This document shows, piece by piece, positions 8,311 through 17,093 of a stretch of 51,608 nucleotides of DNA. The DNA comes from Skermanella aerolata KACC 11604 (lineage in GTDB: Bacteria; Pseudomonadota; Alphaproteobacteria; Azospirillales; Azospirillaceae), in assembly GCF_000936425.1 (NCBI RefSeq), contig NZ_AVFK01000044.1, forward strand, positions 1-51,608, given 5' to 3'. A program made the position numbers and the translations under genes. The notes beneath the pieces were generated by a model that had not been told where the DNA came from, ran no database searches, and worked only from the letters and a program-made list of their open reading frames with translations. Position 1 is the first letter of the stretch. Each line of letters begins with the position of its first letter.

Positions 8311-10082
8311 GGAAGTTGAAGCTGATCCTGTCCGCCGGCGTCGCCCTCGCCGCCTTCACCTTCACCGCTTCCGCCGTCACCCTCTACGGTCTCGGCACGA
8401 TCCGGCAAGCCGGCATCCCTACCGCTGAGTGGTGGAGCTATCTCTCCGCCACCATGCCCGATGCCTACACCCAGTCATGGGTGAACGAATGGCTGCTGTA
8501 TGGAGCCGCCGCCGGCACCGGCGCCGCCGTTATGACCCTCTACCGCATCCTGGGCGACGGAACCACCCTGGTCAGCCGGGACGGCCGCGCGCTGTTCGGT
8601 AGTGCGAAATACGCAACCCCAAGACAGGGTCGAAAATCCGGACTGATCTACTCGTTCCGTCCCCGACCCGACTGCATCCTGCTCGGCCGCACAGCCGGGT
8701 TCATGGGGATGGGGAAGCGTTATGTCTGCCTTCCCGGTCCGGAACACGCACTGCTCTGCGCCAAGACCGGCAGCGGCAAGGGCGTCGCCTATGTCGTGCC
8801 GAACTGCTTCAACTACGCCGACAGCCTAGTCGTGCTCGACATCAAGCGCGAGAACTACACGCGGACGGCAGCGCATCGGGAAAACGTCCTCGGCCAAGAC
8901 GTCTTCCTGTTCTCGCCCCTGGCCGAAGACGGCGCCACCCATTGCTGGAACCCGGTCGGCGGGATCGATGAGTCACAGCCCGACTACCTTTCCAAAATCC
9001 AGCGCCGGGCATTCAATCTGTTTCCCGATGTCGGCTCGGCCAACAAGAACAAGTTCTGGGTCGACAGCGCGCGGACCGCTTGGACAGGCATCGCGACGCT
9101 GATCAGCGAGACGCCGGGTATGGACCTGACACCGGCCGCCATCTTCCGCTTCTTCACGCGCGGCGACAGCGTGGAGACGATCGCCCGCATGGTCGAGGAG
9201 CGCCGGGCCACCGACCGGCCCTACACCCAGGACTGCGTCAACCTGCTCTCCGACTATCTGCGCGGCAACGAGGACATGGTCCAAGGCATCCGCAAGCAGG
9301 TCACATCGACCATGGGGATCTGGTTCAATCCAAAGGTCGTCGCGGCCACTGAGCGCAGCGATTTCGATCTGAGGGATCTGCGCCGGCGTAAGATGACCAT
9401 CTACATCGGCGTGATGCCGTCCGACCTGGAGCAGCTCGGCTTCCTGCTGCGCCTGTTCTTCCTCCAGCTGTTCGACGCCTGCATGGACTCCCACCCGGAT
9501 CACGACAGCACCATCACCCACCGGTGCCATGTCTTGATGGACGAGTTGACCGCCCTCCCCCCGATGCGGCCGATCGCCAAGGCCAACGGCTTCGCGCGGG
9601 GCTTCAGGTTGCACTTCAGCTTCGTCGTCCAGACCAAGACCGACCTGCGCGACGAGTACAAGGAAGACGGACTGGCCTCGCTATTGGGAAACCTCGGCGC
9701 GGAGATCGTCTTCGGCACCAACGACGATCTGCTGACGAAGGAGGTTAGCGAGCGAACCGGATACGACACCGTCGAGAACGTCAGCAGATCGACGCCGCGC
9801 TTCTTCGGATGGTTCAGGGCGAAAGAGCAGAACGAAAACACAGGCCAGGCCAAGCGTGCTCTGCTGCTCCCCCAAGAAGTCGCGACGCTTCCCGACAATG
9901 AAGAGATCATGTTCCGCAAGGGAGCGCCCGCGTTCCGGTTAAAGCGAAACTGCTGGTACGCCGATGCGAACTTCATGAACCTGGAGCAGACCCCGGTCGA
10001 ACCGCCGGCCGTGACTTACAAGCTCGACCGCGACGACGGCTCGGTCAAGTTCCCGACGGAAAAGGCAGGAAAAGCAGCGTGA
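8307..10082 (+). CDS. virD4: VirD4/TraG coupling protein
   Basis: This 591-residue coupling ATPase brings the relaxase-DNA complex to the secretion channel. Two N-terminal transmembrane helices are visible (LILSAGVALAAFTFTASAVT and a second near residues 62-80). They are followed by Walker A AKTGSGKG (residues about 152-159), then VVLDIKRENY and the Walker B-like VLMDELTALPP (about 409-419). Its presence shows that the system transfers DNA rather than only protein. The start overlaps the virB11 stop. The C-terminal tail is short. It is the last gene of the plus-strand operon; no clear terminator hairpin was found in the 122 bases after it. Confidence 0.95.
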   Translation: MRKLKLILSAGVALAAFTFTASAVTLYGLGTIRQAGIPTAEWWSYLSATMPDAYTQSWVNEWLLYGAAAGTGAAVMTLYRILGDGTTLVSRDGRALFGSAKYATPRQGRKSGLIYSFRPRPDCILLGRTAGFMGMGKRYVCLPGPEHALLCAKTGSGKGVAYVVPNCFNYADSLVVLDIKRENYTRTAAHRENVLGQDVFLFSPLAEDGATHCWNPVGGIDESQPDYLSKIQRRAFNLFPDVGSANKNKFWVDSARTAWTGIATLISETPGMDLTPAAIFRFFTRGDSVETIARMVEERRATDRPYTQDCVNLLSDYLRGNEDMVQGIRKQVTSTMGIWFNPKVVAATERSDFDLRDLRRRKMTIYIGVMPSDLEQLGFLLRLFFLQLFDACMDSHPDHDSTITHRCHVLMDELTALPPMRPIAKANGFARGFRLHFSFVVQTKTDLRDEYKEDGLASLLGNLGAEIVFGTNDDLLTKEVSERTGYDTVENVSRSTPRFFGWFRAKEQNENTGQAKRALLLPQEVATLPDNEEIMFRKGAPAFRLKRNCWYADANFMNLEQTPVEPPAVTYKLDRDDGSVKFPTEKAGKAA

Positions 10083-10204
10083 CTCCCGCCGCCGCCGAAA
10101 ACGCAGTAAATACTAGCGTGATTGGACAGCTCCCGCCTTTCTCGGAACAGCCGAAAACAGTCATTGAGGTAGATCGTTAAGCTGGTTGCTGGGTTTGGTT
10201 CGGC

Positions 10205-10696
10205 TCAAGGCATCTGGCCACGCCAGAATATCAGCAGCTTTTCCAGGAAGTCGCGGGCGGTGACCTTCTCGGTCCCAGAGCCGTCGGAGCGCGTGATATC
10301 GATCAGCAGGGTTGGCCCAAACTCGTCAGTAAATTCATCTGAAAAAGGGTTCACAACTGCTGTTTTTGCCCGATCGTCATTCGGAGCACCATCGGAACGT
10401 TTGAAATGTTTTGTCCCGTTCGCGATCTGGCGAGCGACATCGAAGTAGTCGATCTCCTCGTTGGTTGCAATCCCGTCGAGGACCCGCTTTATCATGCCAA
10501 TACCGTCGTCCTTCTTCTCACTTTTTTTGCTCGAATAACGCCAGTCGATAAAATGGTAGGCGAAAGTCGTAGCAATCAGGAAAGCGGCTGAAGAGCACTT
10601 ATTCTGAGGTTCCTTGGTCTCCAAGTAAGTTCTGAGAACGATCTTCTCGAAATATTCTTCCGGAGTCGCAATTTCGAAGGTGCCATGAAAAGTCAT
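10205..10696 (-). CDS. Conserved hypothetical protein with NGTKHFKR motif
   Basis: This is a 163-residue soluble protein with no signal peptide. It contains a helical core (SSAAFLIATTFAYHFIDWRY) and the motif ANGTKHFKR (residues about 91-99), a pattern found in small uncharacterised bacterial proteins that look HEPN-like. A beta-rich C-terminal half follows (TLLIDITRSDGSG, then FLEKLLIFW). It lies opposite in direction to the T4SS operon and its 3' end faces virD4. Base composition is lower in GC than the tra genes, suggesting a separate origin inside the element. I do not recognise a function; the HEPN resemblance is an inference from the N-x-x-KH pattern and helical make-up only. Confidence 0.6.
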   Translation of the reverse strand: MTFHGTFEIATPEEYFEKIVLRTYLETKEPQNKCSSAAFLIATTFAYHFIDWRYSSKKSEKKDDGIGMIKRVLDGIATNEEIDYFDVARQIANGTKHFKRSDGAPNDDRAKTAVVNPFSDEFTDEFGPTLLIDITRSDGSGTEKVTARDFLEKLLIFWRGQMP

Positions 10697-11048
10697 ATCT
10701 ACTCCGTTATATTCCCTTCAGGCCCGAAACGCAATTTCGGATCCACATCAAGCCCATTTTGGAAAATCCATTTAGCAAAATCAATGAACGACACCCGACG
10801 ACGCACCTATAAGGAAGATAGAACCCTCGCCGGGTGGCATCTCCCGGCCGATCTTGAAGGAAGATCAGCCATGAGAGGCCGATAGGTTATGGGCTTGTGG
10901 GGGTCAACGGCCTTCCGTCCCATTCTCGCCCGGTTCAGCGATGACCCAACCGCGGCCATGATGACCGGGCTGCGAACGGGTCCCTCGAGAAGACCATGGA
11001 CCTTGAACGTGGGCGACTTGGTCGTCCGCTCGTTGGCGGACTCGGCGG
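10697..11048. other. Intergenic region, nothing recognised
   Basis: These 352 bases between two minus-strand genes contain no frame with convincing codon use, no clear hairpin terminator and no repeat. They would hold the promoter of the upstream-facing hypothetical gene, whose start is at 10696. Confidence 0.4.
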
Positions 11049-12215
11049 TCAGCCGAGGAGATAATAGTCGGGCGGCGGCAGCCCGATCGCGTCGACATCA
11101 AGGGTATGCATCACCTGCCCGGTCGCCGAGTCGCTGGTCGTGTAGATGGTGTGGCCGCTCTTCTCTACCTTGGTAGTTACATGACGGTCGGATAGGTCCC
11201 AATCAGGCCCTGACCCATAATCCTCGTTGTTGAATTGGATACGATCTCCCTGAGCCATGCTGAAGCCCTTGACCGTGTCATGCCCGGAGAAGAAGCCGAC
11301 TCGATGGAGGAACTGGAAACGATCAGCCCCGCCTCCTCCGTCAAAGACCTGATCGCCGGCACCGCCTTCAAGATAATCGGTGTGGGAGCTTCCCGTCACC
11401 TTCATGCTCGTTCCGGCAGATAGAGCCAGCGGGTTGCTGTTCGATGCGACTCGGACCTCTTCAATGCTGAGAACATTGCCGAACCACAAACCACTGGGTT
11501 CGACATGGTCGGCGACAATACCGATGAAGCCGCGCTGCGTAGCGCTGTTTAGGTCGAGATAGACGGTCTGCGCTCCGTCTTGGTCGAAGGGACCGCCCTG
11601 AACATCGAGGACGAGGGTGTCGTACCCGGCGCCACCATCCAGAAGACCGGTATCATTCGGGAGTGGGTCTGTCGCTCTGGCGGTGAAGACCAGCGTGTCG
11701 TTGCCGGCTTCCCCCATGACGTTGTTGTTTCCTGATCCGCCGGAGAGATAGTCGTTCCCGTCACCACCCCGCAGTCGATCATGGCCGACCCCACCGAGGA
11801 TCTTGTCGTTGCCTAACCCGCCGACGAGATAGTCGTCGCCGCTTCCACCGTCGAGATCATCGTCGTTGGCGTCTCCGAACAGGGCATCAATGCCGTCACC
11901 TCCGCGAAGGCGATCAATGCCGTTGCCTCCATACAGACCATCGTCGCCGCTTCCTCCTTCCAGGTAGTCGTCGCCGTCTTCGCCTCGCAACGTGTCACTT
12001 CCCGCTGCGCCAAACAGAGCGTCGACTCCAGCCCCGCCGTAGATCAGGTCGTTGCCGTTCTCTCCATACAGGCCGTCATTGCCGGCATCGCCGTACAGTG
12101 TATCGTTGCCATCGTGGCCATAGAGGCTATCGTCACCTCCATTGCCGCGCGCTGTATCGGCTGAGCTGGTACCGTACCAAACGTTGCGGGCCGAGGTACC
12201 GTTATAGGTTGCCAT
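11049..12215 (-). CDS. RTX-type calcium-binding repeat protein
   Basis: This is a 388-residue acidic protein. Residues about 10-165 consist of tandem nonapeptide repeats of the form GGxGxDxLxG (for example LYGHDGNDTLYGDAGND). This is the calcium-binding parallel beta-roll of RTX exoproteins. The C-terminal half holds a non-repeat domain, then another repeat pair (YLEGGAGDQVFDGGGGADRF) and an FxxxHD-like peroxidase/serralysin-type C-terminal segment. Such proteins normally leave through a type I ABC exporter using an uncleaved C-terminal signal. No exporter gene is in the window, so one must come from elsewhere or the protein is not exported. The ATG at 12215 (MATYNGTSARN) is preferred because it matches the opening of the second RTX protein here (MATINGND). 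Confidence 0.87.
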   Translation of the reverse strand: MATYNGTSARNVWYGTSSADTARGNGGDDSLYGHDGNDTLYGDAGNDGLYGENGNDLIYGGAGVDALFGAAGSDTLRGEDGDDYLEGGSGDDGLYGGNGIDRLRGGDGIDALFGDANDDDLDGGSGDDYLVGGLGNDKILGGVGHDRLRGGDGNDYLSGGSGNNNVMGEAGNDTLVFTARATDPLPNDTGLLDGGAGYDTLVLDVQGGPFDQDGAQTVYLDLNSATQRGFIGIVADHVEPSGLWFGNVLSIEEVRVASNSNPLALSAGTSMKVTGSSHTDYLEGGAGDQVFDGGGGADRFQFLHRVGFFSGHDTVKGFSMAQGDRIQFNNEDYGSGPDWDLSDRHVTTKVEKSGHTIYTTSDSATGQVMHTLDVDAIGLPPPDYYLLG

Positions 12216-12492
12216 TGAAGTGGGTCCTGTATCAGAAGCATGGGCTCGAAGTATCAAGGAACCTACAGGAACAACACACATTCTGTGTTGACTCGATAAG
12301 ACAGTATCAAAAGAGACGTTTGTTGCGCTGCACTAAGTCGCAGACCGCAACGTATTATCTGTAACCCGCCACTGGTCGGCATTCCTCTCCGATGATGGCT
12401 TAAAGAGGGGCTTGTGCGTGGTTCAAAACAGGCTGTAGGAATGCTTTACCTCGACCGTGGGCGAGCTGGTCGCCACTCGTTGGTGGCCTCGA

Positions 12493-12894
12493 CTATCTCA
12501 CTACCTGACGCCGGCCGATAGCTTCGCTGGGTACATAGACCAAGGCTGTCTCGTTACCCTTGAGCTTGATGCGAACCTCGGTTACAGCGAAACCGCTATC
12601 GGTCACTACGCCGGTAATCTGGTCGCTTGTCCGGTAGCAGCCGATCGAGGCCAGCATGTCGATCTGCTTGGCCTTCACGATGGCATAGGACTCGCTCAAG
12701 GCCTTTTCCGACACACACATCAGGTAGCCGTTTTTCAGAACTCCGGCCCCTTGGATGTTTTCGGTCCTGAGACGTGGCTGTTCCGGTTCCCGTGGCTTCG
12801 GCTCCCAGCCGATCAACTCGCCCACGGCCACCATGCCCACCATGACGATGCCAACACCGATTAGGCCGCGGGTATGTCTGGAGACTGCCATCAC
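12493..12894 (-). CDS. Small membrane-anchored hypothetical protein
   Basis: This is a 133-residue protein with one N-terminal transmembrane/anchor segment (GLIGVGIVMVGMVAVGELIGW, residues 10-30). A periplasmic-like domain of about 100 residues with two cysteines follows (MCVSEK and IGCYRT), able to form a disulfide. It sits between the two RTX genes in the same orientation, only 18 bases downstream of the stop of the upstream one, so the three may be transcribed together. No family is recognised. A role in handling or anchoring the RTX proteins is only a positional guess. Confidence 0.6.
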   Translation of the reverse strand: MMAVSRHTRGLIGVGIVMVGMVAVGELIGWEPKPREPEQPRLRTENIQGAGVLKNGYLMCVSEKALSESYAIVKAKQIDMLASIGCYRTSDQITGVVTDSGFAVTEVRIKLKGNETALVYVPSEAIGRRQVVR

Positions 12895-12912
12895 CGGCCA
12901 TCCTGATCAATA

Positions 12913-14022
12913 CTAGCCCCAATATGTCCACGGATGGGTAAATGCCGAATGGTCGTCGTTGATTTCATAATCAAAGCCGTACTTGATGCCAGTGACACCT
13001 ACCAACTTCATGGTAGCCGATCCTGAAGTGTTCATGTCGTCCATGACGATAACGGTGGAGCCGTTGATCTCCTGAATGCTGTCGACCCAGCTATCGAGAA
13101 ACAAGTGGTCTTCACCTTTCTTGAAATCCGTGACAGTTACGATGCCGTCACTATCTGAGAGCAAGGCGAACCAATCTTTCCCAGCGCCGCCGGTTAGGAT
13201 GTTGGTACCGCCTTTACCTCCGTACAGCCTGTCATCTCCATTGCCGCCCTTGAAGGTATCGTTGAACACACCGCCTTGAAACCGATCGGCTTGGTTTGAA
13301 CCGATCACTTCGACCGGCGCAGTATTGTAGTATCCACGGTACTCACCGGGTTGGGTGCCGGCAAACTGGATGCGCTCTATGCTGTCGATTGTTGCAATCT
13401 GACCATAATTCCAACCCATGTCGTTCTGTGGATCTACCGTTCCGACCTCGCTGCTGTGCGCGAAAGTGAGGCTACCGGCAACGTTGTTAGTAATAGTAAC
13501 GGTGTCGAAGCCAGTGCCACCGGAGATGAGGTTGTGCAACCCGCTGTAGTAAGTTCCACCGGGCAGCGTAGCTGTGTTGAAAGTGTCGTTGCCGCTTCCG
13601 CCGAAGGCATTGTCGTACTCGCTGACCTTGATCGTATCGTTGCCGTTCTCGCCGTGCAGGTAATCTTGGTCCTTGCCGTTGCCTTCGATCGTGTCATTAC
13701 CATCACCGCCGTGGATCTGATCGACTCCCTCATCCCCCCATAGGCGATCATCGCCAATGCCACCATTGATGCTGTCGTTGCCAGCACCGCCAGATAGGGT
13801 ATCGTTACCGGCATCGCCTCGGATGATGTCGTCGCCGGTACCACCGAGAACTCTGTCAGCGCCATCACCAGCCAGAACAAGGTCGGCTCCGGCACCCAAG
13901 TCAATATAATCATTACCTCCCTTACTATAAATATCGTCGCTACCACCCTTGCCATAGATAGTGTCAGCATAGGCTGTGCCGTTTATCGTATTCGCGTTGT
14001 CGTTTCCATTGATAGTAGCCAT
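12913..14022 (-). CDS. Second RTX-type calcium-binding repeat protein
   Basis: This is a 369-residue protein starting MATINGNDNANTINGTAYAD, clearly related to the other RTX gene in this element. Nonapeptide repeats (GGxGNDxIxG) fill residues about 15-135. A non-repeat segment is followed by a second short repeat block (FNDTFKGGNGDDRLYGGKGG) and an acidic C-terminal export-like region ending near ITHPWTYWG-type aromatics. Calcium would fold the beta-roll outside the cell. The ATG at 14022 is chosen because the longer frame upstream has poor composition and the start matches its paralogue. DNA from 13,300 to 14,100 is more AT-rich than the flanks, so the gene may have been acquired separately. 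Confidence 0.87.
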   Translation of the reverse strand: MATINGNDNANTINGTAYADTIYGKGGSDDIYSKGGNDYIDLGAGADLVLAGDGADRVLGGTGDDIIRGDAGNDTLSGGAGNDSINGGIGDDRLWGDEGVDQIHGGDGNDTIEGNGKDQDYLHGENGNDTIKVSEYDNAFGGSGNDTFNTATLPGGTYYSGLHNLISGGTGFDTVTITNNVAGSLTFAHSSEVGTVDPQNDMGWNYGQIATIDSIERIQFAGTQPGEYRGYYNTAPVEVIGSNQADRFQGGVFNDTFKGGNGDDRLYGGKGGTNILTGGAGKDWFALLSDSDGIVTVTDFKKGEDHLFLDSWVDSIQEINGSTVIVMDDMNTSGSATMKLVGVTGIKYGFDYEINDDHSAFTHPWTYWG

Positions 14023-14635
14023 CTGATGATCCACATAATTTATATTATATCGCCATATCAAATTTACTTCCGGTAATAGGATTTGGTTATGTACAAATTG
14101 GGGTAGTGTACTAATGATACTATCAGTGAATTGAACCAGGGAGATTGAATGGGCAGGAGCGCCCATGCTCTCGTAGGTCTCACGAACAAGACCATCAAGT
14201 ACGGATGCCCCCTTTAAGGCCAGCCGGCCCATTGATGCATGATCGACCAGCCGGCATGCGGTCTCCGTGATCGTGATGGAGTTTCTATGACTGGAGAAAT
14301 TTCAGGCATCCGGGGCCATGCGCCTGAGTGCGGTAGAACAGGGGCAGGATGCGCCATGGTGCTGGAGTGGCTCCCCACCACTAGCGACAGCTCTGGTGGG
14401 GTTCCAGGGCGGCCTGGAAGCGCTGAGCGAGGGCGATATCCTGGCTGGGGTACCGGCGCCCCGGGGGAGACCCCCTCCGGCCGTCAATCGAAAAGCGTTT
14501 AGGCCCCGCGAGCAAGCGCACCATTTTTTCAAAACCCAACACACCGCTGGTGTCGCGGCAATCAATCCAGGCAGGAGGCTGTCTCCGACTTGTCAGGCCA
14601 GCGACCAGCATCTTCGTACTGGACATGATCTGTAG
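14023..14635. other. Non-coding or decayed region
   Basis: These 613 bases upstream of the second RTX gene show only short, poorly composed frames on either strand. The first 100 bases are AT-rich and are the likely promoter region of that gene. A minus-strand frame between about 14381 and 14659 has protein-like stretches (WIDCRDTSGVLGFEK) but no start or family that I recognise. The region looks like degraded DNA. Confidence 0.4.
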
Positions 14636-14800
14636 GGCATCGTCGCCTTGGTCCTCCATCTGGCGGCCTTCGGCATCGCGACGCTGATGTTCCGCGACAT
14701 CCGGCCGATGATCGAGGGCGGCAACGGCGCGGCGGCACTGACCCTCGCCGGAATTCAGATCGGGATCCGCCTGCTGAACGCTGGTGCAATGGCCGGATTA
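14636..14800 (+). pseudogene. Fragment of a DUF350-like membrane protein
   Basis: Directly after an in-frame TAG the plus strand encodes GIVALVLHLAAFGIATLMF, then IEGGNGAAALTLAG and IQIGIRLLNAGAMAG. The spacing of a hydrophobic helix, GN-AAALTLAG and a second helix resembles one repeat of the DUF350 inner-membrane family. There is no start codon in a usable place and the frame loses membrane character after about 14800. It is best read as an internal fragment left by deletion or rearrangement. The fragment is GC-rich, like chromosomal genes. Confidence 0.4.
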
Positions 14801-14907
14801 TCACCATGTTCGCATCGAACTTAAGAGAATGAACCGTGGGACCTTTCTTGGCCGGAACGCCCCACGGCTCATGCATGGACCAATCCTACGGAAAAGAGGA
14901 TCAGCCT

Positions 14908-15051
14908 ATGTTGGCCATATTAGCAAAATTCGAAACAATCCTGAAGCCCCTGCGGATCGCAAGCATCTTCATCACCATCGGCCGCACACTTTGGTGGATC
15001 GTAGAGTTGTTGACCCAGAGCGGCGATCGGTTTGATCCTCCAACTGTCTAA
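14908..15051 (+). CDS. Small 47-residue membrane protein candidate
   Basis: The frame starts MLAILAKFETILKPLRIASI, contains one hydrophobic helix (IASIFITIGRTLWWIVELL) and ends in a short polar tail. A ribosome-binding sequence GAAAAGAGGA lies eight bases before the ATG. Size and composition fit a single-pass small membrane protein, but I recognise no family, and a chance frame cannot be excluded. Confidence 0.4.
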   Translation: MLAILAKFETILKPLRIASIFITIGRTLWWIVELLTQSGDRFDPPTV

Positions 15052-15296
15052 TGATCCAGCGCGGCATCGGTTTAGTGAAAGCTGAACCCGTGCCGCCTGT
15101 CTTTACTTGGGGAAGATGCTTGCATTGATCAAGGTTGAGAGCTTGCCTCCTGCCCGATTGCAAAGGCATGCATTACGCAGCTTTGACGCAGTAAGTGTGT
15201 TTAAGGCGACATATGCCTCAGAGTTGAAAATCTGGACTGAAGCCACGATCTTGAAGTATCTTCTTTATCAAGATTTCGTGTCTCTGGAGTTTCGTC

Positions 15297-15758
15297 ATGG
15301 CGGACAAATTGACCTCTAAACAGACCGCGTTCGTCGAGGCGCTTCTCTCCGGGATGACGCAGGTGGACGCATACCGGGCCGCGTATGACGTCTCGGGCAT
15401 GAGCGACAACGCCCAGCACGTCGAAGCGAGCAAGCTGTGCCAAAACCCTAAGATAGCCCAAAGACTCGCCGAGGCCGCCCAGGCCAGCCGGGAGAAGATG
15501 GAGATCTCGACGGCGCGGCTCACCGAGATGGCCCTCGAAGCCTACGAAGTCGCCCGGCACAACTCTAATGCTGCCCATATGACCGGAGCAGTACTCGCCA
15601 TCGGCAAGCTGAACGGCCTGATCGTCGACCGGCAGGAGCGCAAGGTCGAGAACGTCAGACCGAAAGCCAGCCGCGAGGAAATGATCGCTGAGTTGAACAA
15701 GGTGGCGGCCGAGATGGGGGTCAGCATCATCGACAACGCGCCGGCATCCAGGCATTAA
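15297..15758 (+). CDS. Terminase-small-subunit-like DNA-binding protein
   Basis: This is a 153-residue protein opening ADKLTSKQTAFVEALLSGMT, then QVDAYRAAYDVSGMSDN and EASKLCQNPKIAQRLAE. This is the helix-turn-helix N-terminal domain of phage terminase small subunits (terminase_2/P27-like layout), which recognise DNA for packaging. No large subunit, portal or capsid gene is nearby, so it is either a phage remnant or a protein reused by the element as a DNA-binding factor. It is the only plus-strand gene with phage character here. The 3' end overlaps the convergent gene by four bases. AT-rich DNA of about 240 bases precedes it. Confidence 0.72.
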   Translation: MADKLTSKQTAFVEALLSGMTQVDAYRAAYDVSGMSDNAQHVEASKLCQNPKIAQRLAEAAQASREKMEISTARLTEMALEAYEVARHNSNAAHMTGAVLAIGKLNGLIVDRQERKVENVRPKASREEMIAELNKVAAEMGVSIIDNAPASRH

Positions 15759-16111
15759 CCGACTTTCCCCGCGGCCTCTTGCGCGAGGGTGGTGGCTGTG
15801 TACCGCTCGAGCGCAGCCCGGATCCCTTGATCGACGGGCAGGCTGTTCAAGCCGGCAAGCACCCGCACCAACTGCGCCCAGTCGCCTTCCAGGACGACGA
15901 ATAGTCTGTTGTTCGCGTCCAAGACCATGATGTCCGGAACGGGATCATCGTTCAGATCGGCCGGTTCGTCGCACTCGCTCCCATCGTCGGCGAGGAAGGC
16001 GTTCAAGGCGTCGGCGAAGCCTGGATCCGTCTTCAAGCGATCTGCCACCATGCGCAGCGGTGCGTGGAGATCGTGCGGTAGGCTGGTGAAAAAGACCGGG
16101 TCGGGCATCAT
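15755..16111 (-). CDS. Hypothetical acidic protein
   Basis: This is a 118-residue cytoplasmic protein opening MMPDPVFFTSLPHDLHAPLR, with a strongly acidic middle (DDGSECDEPADLNDDPVPD) and a helical C-terminus (IRAALERYTATTLAQEAA). The start at 16111 is supported by AAGGAGAC six bases upstream. The longer frame upstream is low-quality arginine-rich sequence and is ignored. The stop overlaps the terminase-like gene tail to tail. No family recognised. It is one of several small genes scattered through the element's central region. Confidence 0.62.
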   Translation of the reverse strand: MMPDPVFFTSLPHDLHAPLRMVADRLKTDPGFADALNAFLADDGSECDEPADLNDDPVPDIMVLDANNRLFVVLEGDWAQLVRVLAGLNSLPVDQGIRAALERYTATTLAQEAAGKVG

Positions 16112-16348
16112 GGTGTCTCCTTTTTGGGGTTGCGGCGCTACCGCTCCAGGCCGGCATTGATTGCCAGCTGCGTTCCGCATTCGTTCGAAATCCGATGAAG
16201 TTAGCGTTCGAACTAAGCTTTTCGGAACGGGAGCGGAACAGCCGCATTTTCTGGAAAATGATCTCTTGGGCACGGATGCCGATCTCGTGCGTTCTTCGCT
16301 GGTTGACAACGCCGGCCGGAGATTTTGCCCGTCATGAGAAGGAACCCT

Positions 16349-16780
16349 ATGGTCAGCGTTGGGGCCATCCTGGTGAAGCCTCATGGCATCGACTCCGAAC
16401 TGTTTCCAATCCGCTTTCGCACTCTGGAGCGGATCTGCCGTAAACTGATGGCGCCGGGTCTCTACCGTGGGCAGGAGGGAGCGGGTCGACAGCTTCTCGA
16501 GCGACTGCTCAGGCGGGACGAAAAGCCGCTCGTCTTGGAAGTCGTCATCGGGGTCCTTTTGACCGCCCGTCTCTGTGACCAGGACATTGATCCGAAGGTG
16601 CGGGCGATCGTCGCTGTCGTGAGAGCTGGCCTTGATCCTGACGAATACGAAGTTCGGATCTTTCACGAACCCTTCGACCGGGATCTCATGGATGCCGAGG
16701 AGGTGTCCGCATTGGTGGCGAGCATGATGACGTCTCCGGACGGAGATGCGCCGTCGGCGCGAACTGGTTCCGCGGAGTAG
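16349..16780 (+). CDS. Hypothetical protein, possibly divergent from 15755-16111
   Basis: This is a 143-residue frame beginning MVSVGAILVKPHGIDSELFP, with a helical core (LERLLRRDEKPLVLEVVIGV) and an acidic C-terminal region. A ribosome site GAGAAGGA stands seven bases before the ATG at 16349. The 237 bases between this gene and the minus-strand gene starting at 16111 would hold a divergent promoter pair. Hydrophobic and charged residues are well patterned, which argues against a shadow frame, but no family is recognised. The opposite strand also has a long open frame here; I judge it a shadow because it is arginine- and serine-rich without folding patterns. Confidence 0.5.
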   Translation: MVSVGAILVKPHGIDSELFPIRFRTLERICRKLMAPGLYRGQEGAGRQLLERLLRRDEKPLVLEVVIGVLLTARLCDQDIDPKVRAIVAVVRAGLDPDEYEVRIFHEPFDRDLMDAEEVSALVASMMTSPDGDAPSARTGSAE

Positions 16781-16784
16781 CAGC

Positions 16785-17066
16785 TCAACCACAGCTCACA
16801 CCCTGGCGGGTCGTTGACCGGGTCAGCGTGGCGAGGCTTGCGAGGATACGCCGGCGCCGAAGGGTTGGCATGGTCATGAGCGCCTCCCAAGCCTCGATCG
16901 CGGCCGCGTCAGTCGGATCCACTTCGGCTTGAGCCAGTGCCTCGCACAACGGATGATCGGGACCGGCCAGGAGCTGGACGAGCGCGCGAAGGCTGCGAAG
17001 TCGTGCCAGCCGTTCGGCTGGATCCAGGCCCTGCATCCAGGGACCAAACTGATCAGGCCGGTCCAT
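16785..17066 (-). CDS. Hypothetical helical protein beside the repeat array
   Basis: This is a 93-residue protein starting MDRPDQFGPWMQGLDPAERL, almost entirely helical (LARLRSLRALVQLLAG, then EALAQAEVDPTDAAAIEAWE) with an arginine-rich C-terminal segment (TLRRRRILASLATL) that could bind DNA. ATG 17066 is chosen because AGGAA lies eight bases upstream; a longer start at 17093 would run into the repeat array. It is the first gene on the left side of the GTAACGCC repeats and reads away from them. A role in replication or copy control is a positional guess. Confidence 0.55.
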   Translation of the reverse strand: MDRPDQFGPWMQGLDPAERLARLRSLRALVQLLAGPDHPLCEALAQAEVDPTDAAAIEAWEALMTMPTLRRRRILASLATLTRSTTRQGVSCG

Positions 17067-17093
17067 GGGCAAATTCCTGGTCGTGGGCATCAA

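Noticed and set aside
11700-12200. Periodic repeats considered as a CRISPR array
   Set aside because: The periodicity is a 27-base coding repeat (RTX nonapeptide) that varies in sequence; there are no exact repeats with unique spacers.
14302-14659. Minus-strand frames that might be an insertion sequence remnant
   Set aside because: No transposase motif or terminal inverted repeats could be found.
15755-16792. Long 345-codon minus-strand frame
   Set aside because: Only the last 118 codons behave like protein and have a ribosome site (start 16111); the rest overlaps the plus-strand gene at 16349-16780.
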